A stretch of 14,168 bases of DNA from Campylobacterales bacterium. Its GTDB lineage: Bacteria > Campylobacterota > Campylobacteria > Campylobacterales > JALSKU01. The DNA is taken from assembly GCA_027038335.1 (NCBI GenBank), contig JALVWI010000071.1:1-14168 (forward strand). The letters run 5' to 3'. Shown here in pieces: positions 7,226-13,042 of the stretch; the stretch's first letter is position 1; every line of letters begins with the position of its first letter. Made by a program: the position numbers and the translations under genes. The notes under the pieces are model-generated. The model did no database searches. It saw nothing but the letters and a program-made list of their open reading frames with translations, and had not been told where the DNA came from.

Positions 7226-7429
7226 TTATTCTCCTTGTGTAAGTTGATTTAGTATAAAGTCGCTTCTTTGCCTGTCATTTTGAAAATGTTCTTTTAAAAT
7301 GTTGGGAAAGAAAAGCTTTATCAAAGTAAAAATGATAAAAAGTTTTATCAAAACCAAAAGCCAAAGAGATTTACCAAGCTTCATATTTGAAAAGCCATCT
7401 TTGTAAAAGTAGTAAATCTTTTTTAGCAT
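7226..7429 (-). CDS. DUF4492 small membrane protein, leading the cyd operon
   Basis: A 67-residue protein with one helix at about 22-40. It has the DUF4492 pattern: FYKDGFSNMKLGKSLWLLVL (8-27), then IKLFIIFTLIKLFFPNIL (28-45). This family sits upstream of cydA in Campylobacterota and Bacteroidetes (from memory), which suggests a role tied to cytochrome bd, either as an accessory subunit or in assembly. Biochemical evidence is unknown to me. The gene ends one base before the cydA ATG, and its last codons form the cydA ribosome site, so expression is coupled. It is the first gene after the promoter near 7475-7505; AAGG lies about eight bases before its ATG. Confidence 0.85.
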   Translation of the reverse strand: MLKKIYYFYKDGFSNMKLGKSLWLLVLIKLFIIFTLIKLFFPNILKEHFQNDRQRSDFILNQLTQGE

Positions 7430-7452
7430 ACTCTAAACCTTTTTATAAGTTA

Positions 7453-7466
7453 GATTTATCAAAATC
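7453..7466. promoter_or_regulatory. Short palindrome in the cyd leader, possible operator
   Basis: GATTT-ATCA-AAATC is an inverted repeat with 5-bp arms and a 4-bp spacer, lying between the predicted -10 box and the DUF4492 start. It would fall just after the transcription start, a position suited to a repressor. The arms are short and AT-rich and could be chance. Confidence 0.2.
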
Positions 7467-7474
7467 ATAAGTTA

Positions 7475-7505
7475 ATTATATGTTAAATAGAATAATGGTA
7501 GTCAA
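7475..7505 (-). promoter_or_regulatory. Likely promoter of the DUF4492-cydAB operon
   Basis: On the minus strand a perfect TATAAT lies at 7480-7475 and TTGACT at 7505-7500, separated by 19 bp, which is longer than the ideal 17. Campylobacterota housekeeping promoters depend mainly on the -10 box and upstream A/T periodicity, so the -10 carries most of the weight. It sits about 46 bp before the DUF4492 ATG, in the only sizeable gap upstream of the operon. Confidence 0.55.
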
Positions 7506-7537
7506 TTGAAAATAAATATAGAGTAAATAGCTCTTAA

Positions 7538-8113
7538 TTAAAATTTTTGTTTATGCTTATAATAATATTTCAAAATATATGTTATAAAAATGCTTACTAT
7601 AATCAAAAGTATAAAATGCCAAATTTTTGTTATTTCTCCAAAAATATATTCGGCACTATTTCCAAATATATAACCAAATAATATCCCAACAAAACTCCAA
7701 ACAGTTACTCCTAAAGCGTCAAAAAGAGTAAAATTTTTATAATTATATTTATATACTCCTAAGGCTATTGGAAAAATAACAGCACCACCATAGATAAATC
7801 TTGCACTAAATGCCAATAAATTAGCTTTTTTATCTATAGATGGTTTTAGTTTGAGTATATTTTGTTTTAATTTTGAAAATTTTTCTAAGAGAGAAAAGGT
7901 ATATCTTCTACCCATAAAGTACCAAAATTGATCTCCAATAATAGCCCCAGAAATAGAAACTAAAAGTGCATTTGGAAAATATATAATACCTAAATAACAC
8001 AAAATACCAGTGATAACTATCATGACAGTACCTTCTATCATCATTCCAAAAAATATTACCCATAATCCATATCTAGAAATAAGAGGTGTTATCTCATTTA
8101 ACATATGATGCAT
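7538..8113 (-). CDS. DedA/VTT-family membrane protein, divergent
   Basis: The 191-residue polytopic protein fits the DedA (SNARE-associated, VTT-domain) fold, a family linked to lipid scrambling or transport and envelope proton homeostasis. Visible landmarks are a first-helix Glu27 (MMIEGTVMIVITG), GAIIGDQFWYFMGRR (56-70), matching the family's Gly-Asp-x-x-x-Tyr-x-x-Gly-Arg segment, and FSARFIYGG (102-110). Compared with E. coli YqjA/YghB, the Pro-Gly-Glu/Asp element after the first Glu is not evident. The second Arg of the Arg-Phe-x-Pro-x-x-Arg motif (E. coli Arg136) is also missing, the segment reading RFIYGGAV here. So it is a non-canonical member whose activity may differ. The start at 8113 has AAGGA nearby and lies 2 bp after the preceding ORF's stop. 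Confidence 0.75.
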   Translation of the reverse strand: MHHMLNEITPLISRYGLWVIFFGMMIEGTVMIVITGILCYLGIIYFPNALLVSISGAIIGDQFWYFMGRRYTFSLLEKFSKLKQNILKLKPSIDKKANLLAFSARFIYGGAVIFPIALGVYKYNYKNFTLFDALGVTVWSFVGILFGYIFGNSAEYIFGEITKIWHFILLIIVSIFITYILKYYYKHKQKF

Positions 8114-8115
8114 TG

Positions 8116-8280
8116 CTATCCTTTTTGTAGAATTTTATATAAATAGTCATGCATATCAAAGTATCCTATCAACATCTCAAAAAACATTCTTAAAAAGATT
8201 TCTATACAAAATAGAAAAAAGATCATAATTATCAAAATATTTTTTGTTACAAAAGTGTTAAAAGTTAAAAAATCCCACAT
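8116..8280 (-). CDS. 54-residue small membrane protein, DUF4282-like
   Basis: A short ORF filling the gap between the permease and the DedA gene: it starts 5 bp after the permease stop and ends 2 bp before the dedA ATG. The protein begins MWDFLTFNTFVTKNILIIMI and has one hydrophobic helix at about 14-29. It then reads RMFFEMLIGYFDMHDYLYKI (31-50). The Phe-Leu-Thr-Phe start and the Arg-x-x-x-Glu-x-x-x-x-x-Phe-x-x-x-(Asp/Glu)-x-Leu pattern resemble DUF4282 membrane proteins, but this one is shorter than usual and seems to have only one helix. The ribosome site is weak (AAAAAGA), so it probably relies on coupling to the permease. The function is unknown. Confidence 0.6.
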   Translation of the reverse strand: MWDFLTFNTFVTKNILIIMIFFLFCIEIFLRMFFEMLIGYFDMHDYLYKILQKG

Positions 8281-8285
8281 TCTTT

Positions 8286-9578
8286 TTACTTAGTTATTTG
8301 TTTTTTTACAACTCTTTTTGTTATACCTCTTAGAAGCATCTCTATCAAAAATGCTACTACAAATCCACTTGCTATAAAATATCCAACATCAGGGATATGT
8401 TTAGAAGTATAATTTAGTGCTAAAATAATAGCAAGAGCTATGGTAACAATAGACAAAAATACCAATATCTTGTTTGCTTTAGTCTTTTTTATCTTTAAAA
8501 AGTGTCCTATATGAACAAGTCCATGAATAAAAAGTATAGATATAGAACCAATCGCTGCTATCTCTTCAAGATTAAAAAATATAACAAAAATTATAAGTAT
8601 AATCGTACTTATGATAAGACCTTCACTACTGTGCCAAACATTTCTCTTATATACTTTTGGTAACTCTCCATTTTTTGCCATTTGGTAAGTTACATTTGTA
8701 ACAGCATATAGGTTTGCATTTATAGATGATGCTGTTGAAACTAAAGCTGCTATCGCCATAATCTTAAATCCAAGCTCTCCAAAAGCTGGTTTTGCAGCCT
8801 CTGCTAGTGCATAATCTTGAGCTTTTATAACTTCAGGCAGAGGAAGATTTCCAAAAACTGCAAAAGTTACTACTATATATAAGGCCATAACAAAAAGTAT
8901 CGCAATGGTCATAGATTTTAACATCAACTTTGAAGGGTCAGTCATGTCTTCTGCTGTATTTGTGATAACCCTAAATCCCTCATAAGCAAAAAAAGTTAAA
9001 GCTACGGAAGAAAATATGTATTTTGCAGGTGGAGCATCTTTAATGCTTAAAAGAGATGGATCTATATAAAAAAATGCGATAATAGTAAATACAATCAAAA
9101 TAGAGAGTTTAAAAATAACTATAACATTTTCACTTTTTGCGATAATCGAACTACCAGCTAAATTTATAAGCATAAAAAGAACTAAAATACCAGCTGAAAA
9201 GATATTTACCCAAATAGTAGAATCAGTTCCTATAGTCATCATAGTCAAATAAGTTCCAAATGTTTTAGCAACCATTGCTATGGCAATCATAGCAGAGAGA
9301 TAAAACAGCACTGAAAGACTTCCTGAAAAAACTCCCTCACCATAGCACTGAACCAAATACTCTACTATTCCACCTCTACTTGGATATTCTACTGCTAACT
9401 TTGCTAAAGAGTAACCACTCAAAAGTGCTATGATACCACCCAATATAAATGAAATCCAAACCAGATTTCCAGCTATTGCTCCAGCTTCTCCCAAGAGTAC
9501 AAAGATACCAGCTCCAACCATAGAACCGATACCTAAGAACATAGCACTCCAAAGACCAAATGATTTTTTTTGTTGCAT
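8286..9578 (-). CDS. APC-superfamily amino acid permease
   Basis: The 430-residue protein has about twelve hydrophobic helices and the APC hallmarks. The unwound first helix is GIGSMVGAGIFVLLG (16-30). The sixth-helix segment is ALTFFAYEGFR (193-203), followed by TAEDMTDP, and the conserved loop ends in MAKNGELPKVYKR (300-312). It imports or exchanges amino acids across the inner membrane, probably driven by the proton gradient; the substrate cannot be read from the sequence, and it lacks clear resemblance to GadC. AGGAAAAATT before the ATG supports the start. It leads a three-gene minus-strand unit with the 54-residue ORF and the DedA-like gene, and is divergent from yfdX-hdeD. Confidence 0.9.
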   Translation of the reverse strand: MQQKKSFGLWSAMFLGIGSMVGAGIFVLLGEAGAIAGNLVWISFILGGIIALLSGYSLAKLAVEYPSRGGIVEYLVQCYGEGVFSGSLSVLFYLSAMIAIAMVAKTFGTYLTMMTIGTDSTIWVNIFSAGILVLFMLINLAGSSIIAKSENVIVIFKLSILIVFTIIAFFYIDPSLLSIKDAPPAKYIFSSVALTFFAYEGFRVITNTAEDMTDPSKLMLKSMTIAILFVMALYIVVTFAVFGNLPLPEVIKAQDYALAEAAKPAFGELGFKIMAIAALVSTASSINANLYAVTNVTYQMAKNGELPKVYKRNVWHSSEGLIISTIILIIFVIFFNLEEIAAIGSISILFIHGLVHIGHFLKIKKTKANKILVFLSIVTIALAIILALNYTSKHIPDVGYFIASGFVVAFLIEMLLRGITKRVVKKQITK

Positions 9579-9610
9579 AATTTTTCCTATAAAATTTTGA
9601 CTATTTTACG

Positions 9611-9616
9611 ATTATA
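9611..9616 (-). promoter_or_regulatory. Probable -10 box of the permease unit
   Basis: TATAAT on the minus strand lies about 33 bp before the permease ATG, with no convincing -35 at 17 bp. This fits the -10-dominated promoters of Campylobacterota and is the only good box between the divergent genes on this strand. Confidence 0.5.
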
Positions 9617-9689
9617 GTGTTAATTTGATATAAACAAAATGTTAAATCCTCGTTTATTATTGATTAAAAATACATTATCTTGATAGTTT

Positions 9690-9695
9690 TATAAT
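9690..9695 (+). promoter_or_regulatory. Probable -10 box of the yfdX-hdeD unit
   Basis: TATAAT about 34 bp upstream of the yfdX ATG. Several TTGAT pentamers surround it (at 9660, 9680, 9695 and 9701). None is ideally spaced as a -35 element; they may be regulator sites or chance. Confidence 0.5.
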
Positions 9696-9728
9696 TGATG
9701 TTGATAAAAAATATTAAGGAGAATTATC

Positions 9729-10754
9729 ATGAAAAGAGTAATAAGTAGTTCAGTTGTGGCAGTAGCAGTTTTAATGGGTGGTATAAATTTATCAGCAAAA
9801 GATGTTCAGTTAAAACTAACACATAAACAAATGGTTCAAAAGAGTATCAAAGGTGAAGCTGAGAGAGAAAATAAAATCTTTGATAAAACTTCAAAAGAGA
9901 TTTCAACTGCACTAGGTGATACATTTAAAGCTTTGAGTGCTTTAAAATATGCAAAAGTTAAAGTGGCAGTTAAACTTTTAAAACAATCAGATAAAAAGTT
10001 TGATGAAGCTTTGAAACAAAATCCAAACCTTAAACTTATACCTGTTGAAAACAGAGTTGAAGTTTTTGCATTTGATGGTAATGTAAAAGATATAAAGTTA
10101 GCACTTAAAAGTGCAGTTAGACTTTTAAAACATCACAAAACTCAAGCAGCAAGAGATATTTTAATACCTTTAAAAGATGAAATGGATATAACAACTATGT
10201 ATCTTCCTATGGATGCATATCCAGCTTTTATAAAAACATCTATAAAACAGTTAGAACAAAAAGATACAAAAGGTGCGATAGCAACCTTGATAGATGGTTT
10301 CAATACCCTAGTAGGACAAAAAGTAGTCGTTCCAACTTCTTTGATTATGGCTCAAGACTTGATAGGTAGTGCATCAAATTTGGATAAAAAGAAAAAAGAT
10401 GAGGCTACAAAACTTTTAACTTTAGCAAACAAAGAACTTAAAAAAGCAGTGTATCTTGGATATGCAGATGAAAATTCAAAAGTTTATAAAAACTTAGAAA
10501 AATCTATATCAGACATAAAAAAAGAGATAAAAGGACAAAACAAAGTTGAAAAGTTATATGATAATCTAAAGAATAGTTTTTCTTCTTTTATGAAAAAATT
10601 TAGAAGCAATAAAGAAGAAGTTTCAAACAAATCTCATCAAAATGCAGAACAACAAGTAAAAACTTATGAGAAAAAACAGATGCAAAAAGCTATAAAAGAA
10701 GCTAGCAAGTTTAAAACTGAAGTTAAAAAAGAATTAAACGGAACTACAAAATAG
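9729..10754 (+). CDS. YfdX family periplasmic stress protein
   Basis: A 341-residue secreted protein. A Sec signal peptide covers residues 1-23 (MKRVISSSVVAVAVLMGGIN, cut after LSA). The YfdX domain spans about 45-265, with LKLIPVENRVEVFAFDG (101-117), a helical segment LKSAVRLLKHHKTQAARDIL (126-145) and the characteristic EMDITTMYLPMDAYP (151-165). E. coli yfdX belongs to the EvgA acid-response regulon, and YfdX also occurs with HdeD in heat/stress-tolerance islands; its biochemical function is unsettled. The C-terminal stretch of about 70 residues (270-341) is Lys/Glu-rich and helical, and looks like an extension beyond the domain. The ribosome site AAGGAG lies eight bases before the ATG. 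It is followed by hdeD after 9 bp, as a two-gene stress operon. Confidence 0.85.
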   Translation: MKRVISSSVVAVAVLMGGINLSAKDVQLKLTHKQMVQKSIKGEAERENKIFDKTSKEISTALGDTFKALSALKYAKVKVAVKLLKQSDKKFDEALKQNPNLKLIPVENRVEVFAFDGNVKDIKLALKSAVRLLKHHKTQAARDILIPLKDEMDITTMYLPMDAYPAFIKTSIKQLEQKDTKGAIATLIDGFNTLVGQKVVVPTSLIMAQDLIGSASNLDKKKKDEATKLLTLANKELKKAVYLGYADENSKVYKNLEKSISDIKKEIKGQNKVEKLYDNLKNSFSSFMKKFRSNKEEVSNKSHQNAEQQVKTYEKKQMQKAIKEASKFKTEVKKELNGTTK

Positions 10755-10763
10755 GAGGAATAA

Positions 10764-11327
10764 ATGTGGAATTATGGATTATTACCAAGTGATGTAGATT
10801 TACTACCAAAAGTAGGTAAGCATACAGTTTTAGTTGGAAGTATTTTAACAATAGTAGGATTTGTGGGAATTATATTCCCACTCTTTACAACTTTAGCTAC
10901 TATTTCATTTATAGCATGGATGATGTTATTTGGTGGAATTGTTGCTGGATTTTTAACACTTAAAACAAATGCAAAAGATTGGCTTGGGTGGTTAAAAACT
11001 TTTTTACTAATAGCAACAGGTTTATTGATATTAGTAGATCCTTTTACAGGTGTACAAGCATTAGGACTTTTACTAGTTATCTACTTTTTAACAGATGCTT
11101 TTGCAAGTTTTGCACTTGGAAGCAACATGAAACCTAGTACTGGCTGGTGGGTTTGGTTTTTAAATGGTGTTTTCTCTGTTATACTTGCTATAATATTTTT
11201 AACATCTTGGAACTCTTTTGCAAAGGAGGCTTGGCTTATAGGGATATTTGTAGCTATTAGTTTACTTATGGATGGGTTAACACTTCTTTTTGTAGGTAAA
11301 AAGATACAAAATTTGGAAAAAGATTGA
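10764..11327 (+). CDS. hdeD: HdeD family (DUF308) acid-resistance membrane protein
   Basis: The 187-residue protein has six hydrophobic helices (about 20-40, 44-64, 76-91, 97-118, 128-147, 157-177) and a short charged tail. This is the HdeD/DUF308 layout, with the VDPFTGVQALGLLLVIYFL (91-109) loop-helix typical of the family. E. coli HdeD is an inner-membrane protein needed for acid resistance at high cell density; its mechanism is unknown. A strong ribosome site (AGGAGG, five bases from the ATG) lies in the 9-bp gap after yfdX, so the two are cotranscribed and well translated. The protein starts without a signal peptide. The name is by family, not proven orthology. Confidence 0.85.
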   Translation: MWNYGLLPSDVDLLPKVGKHTVLVGSILTIVGFVGIIFPLFTTLATISFIAWMMLFGGIVAGFLTLKTNAKDWLGWLKTFLLIATGLLILVDPFTGVQALGLLLVIYFLTDAFASFALGSNMKPSTGWWVWFLNGVFSVILAIIFLTSWNSFAKEAWLIGIFVAISLLMDGLTLLFVGKKIQNLEKD

Positions 11328-11361
11328 TTTTTATATAGAAAAGTTTTTACATCTTTTTTTT
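11317..11361 (+). terminator. Weak candidate terminator after hdeD
   Basis: AAAAAGAT at 11317-11324 can pair with ATCTTTTT at 11351-11358. An inner TTTT/AAAA pairing is possible, and the right arm runs into an eight-T tract. The stem is almost all A-T and the loop is long (26 bp), so efficiency is doubtful and read-through into pyrG is likely. Confidence 0.25.
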
Positions 11362-11370
11362 AACCCTATT

Positions 11371-11381
11371 TATACTATTAT
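11371..11381 (+). promoter_or_regulatory. Possible -10 region of pyrG-recJ
   Basis: TATACTATTAT contains two overlapping -10-like hexamers (TATACT, TATTAT), 27-37 bp before the pyrG ATG, with T-rich sequence upstream and no good -35. The site is followed by an A-rich leader and AGGTCGAG as the ribosome site. Confidence 0.45.
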
Positions 11382-11407
11382 AAAAGAAAAAAAATAGGTC
11401 GAGATTT

Positions 11408-13042
11408 ATGAGTAAAAACACTAAATTTATATTTGTTACAGGTGGGGTTTTAAGCTCACTTGGTAAAGGTATCGCATCTGCTAGTATAGCTACGATTTTA
11501 AAACACTCTGGAAAAGAAGTAAGTATGCTAAAGATTGATCCATACTTAAATGTAGATCCAGGAACTATGAGTCCGTTAGAGCATGGAGAGGTTTTTGTAA
11601 CTGATGATGGTGCAGAGACTGATTTAGATATCGGACATTATGAGAGATTTTTAAACATAAGTTTAGGAAAGCAGAACAACTTTACAACAGGGCAAGTTTA
11701 CTCATCTGTTATCGAAAAAGAAAGAAGAGGGGATTACTTAGGTAAAACTATACAAGTTATCCCCCATGTAACAAATGAGATAAAAGAGAGAATCATCAAA
11801 GCTGGAGAAGGCAAAGATATACTTATAGTAGAAGTTGGTGGAACTGTTGGAGATATAGAGAGTTTGCCATTTTTAGAAGCTATAAGAGAACTTAGAGGTG
11901 TACTAGGTAGAGAAAACACTATGTATATACACTTAACTCTTGTGCCTTTTCTAAAAGCAGCAGGTGAACTTAAAACTAAACCTACTCAACACTCAGTTCA
12001 AGAGCTTAGACGGATAGGTATATCTCCTCAACTCTTAATTTGTCGTTCAGAAGTTGCTTTGTCAAAAGATTTAAAACTAAAACTGGCATCTTCATGTGGA
12101 GTTGAGGATAATGCAGTGATAGAAGCTCTTGATGCTCCTAGTATCTATAAAGTTCCTCTAAACTTTTTAAAGCAAGATATCTTAACTCCTATTTGTAATC
12201 ATCTAAAAATAGAAAAATTAGAACCAAAGATGGATGAGTGGAATAACTTGGTTAAAAATGTAGTTGACCCATCAAATGAAGTAACTATAGGTTTTGTAGG
12301 AAAGTATTTAGATTTAAAAGAATCTTATAAATCACTAACCGAAGCATTTATACATTCAGGAGCTCACCTTGATACAAAGATAAATCTAAAATGGATTGAT
12401 AGTGAAAAGTTAGAAAATATGCCTTGTGAAAAAACTTTTTGTGATGTAGATGGTATCTTAGTTGCAGGTGGTTTTGGTCATCGTGGAGTTGAAGGCAAGA
12501 TAGAGGCTATCAAGTATGCAAGAGAAAATAAAATACCATTTTTAGGAATCTGCCTTGGAATGCAACTTAGTTTGATAGAGTTTGCAAAAAATGTTTTAGG
12601 TAAAAGTGAAGCTAACTCAGTTGAGTTTGATGCTAATACAAAAGAGCCTATAGTTTACCTAATAGATGAGTTTATGGATGCAAGTGGACAAAAACAACTT
12701 CGTACTCATAAAAGCCCACTTGGTGGAACTATGAGACTTGGAGCTTATGAGTGTGATACAAAGAAAAACTCACTTTTACAAAAGGTCTATGGTGGAGATA
12801 AAAAGATAGTAGAGAGACATAGACATAGATATGAAGCAAATCCAGCATATAGAGAAGAGTTTGAAAAAAATGGTTTGATTATTAGTGGAGAGAGTGATGG
12901 GCTTATAGAGGTAGTTGAGCTTAAAGATCATCCTTGGTTTTTAGCAGTACAGTTTCATCCTGAGTTTACTTCAAGACTTAAAAAACCAAATCCAGCTATA
13001 TTTAGTTTTGTAAATGCAAGTATAAAACATAAAAATGTATAA
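11408..13042 (+). CDS. pyrG: CTP synthase (glutamine-hydrolysing)
   Basis: The 544-residue cytoplasmic enzyme makes CTP from UTP, ATP and glutamine, the last step of pyrimidine nucleotide synthesis. The length matches the family (about 540). The synthase domain (1-266) has VTGGVLSSLGKGI (10-22), the ATP-binding loop, then LKIDPYLNVDPGTMSP (41-56), the Mg-binding Asp72 (DDGAETDLDIG) and Glu142 (VEVGGTVGDIES). The glutamine amidotransferase domain (about 292-540) has GGFGHRG (354-360), nucleophile Cys382 in GICLGMQ, and His517 with Glu519 in QFHPEF. All key residues are present. It is followed by recJ with an 8-bp overlap, the order also found in Campylobacter jejuni. Confidence 0.98.
   Translation: MSKNTKFIFVTGGVLSSLGKGIASASIATILKHSGKEVSMLKIDPYLNVDPGTMSPLEHGEVFVTDDGAETDLDIGHYERFLNISLGKQNNFTTGQVYSSVIEKERRGDYLGKTIQVIPHVTNEIKERIIKAGEGKDILIVEVGGTVGDIESLPFLEAIRELRGVLGRENTMYIHLTLVPFLKAAGELKTKPTQHSVQELRRIGISPQLLICRSEVALSKDLKLKLASSCGVEDNAVIEALDAPSIYKVPLNFLKQDILTPICNHLKIEKLEPKMDEWNNLVKNVVDPSNEVTIGFVGKYLDLKESYKSLTEAFIHSGAHLDTKINLKWIDSEKLENMPCEKTFCDVDGILVAGGFGHRGVEGKIEAIKYARENKIPFLGICLGMQLSLIEFAKNVLGKSEANSVEFDANTKEPIVYLIDEFMDASGQKQLRTHKSPLGGTMRLGAYECDTKKNSLLQKVYGGDKKIVERHRHRYEANPAYREEFEKNGLIISGESDGLIEVVELKDHPWFLAVQFHPEFTSRLKKPNPAIFSFVNASIKHKNV

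Noticed and set aside
7453..7466. Interpretation of the cyd leader palindrome as a riboswitch or terminator stem
   Set aside because: Five-bp AT-rich arms are too short for a stable RNA element and no T tract follows; kept only as a possible operator.
7505..7540. AGAG...CTCT inverted repeat before an AT-rich run, downstream of the DedA-like gene
   Set aside because: The stem is only 4 bp with a 7-base loop and no continuous T tract; too weak to call a terminator.
9631..9650. FNR-like site (TTGATATAAACAA) between the permease and yfdX
   Set aside because: Only the first half site matches the TTGAT-N4-ATCAA consensus; the second half is too degenerate.
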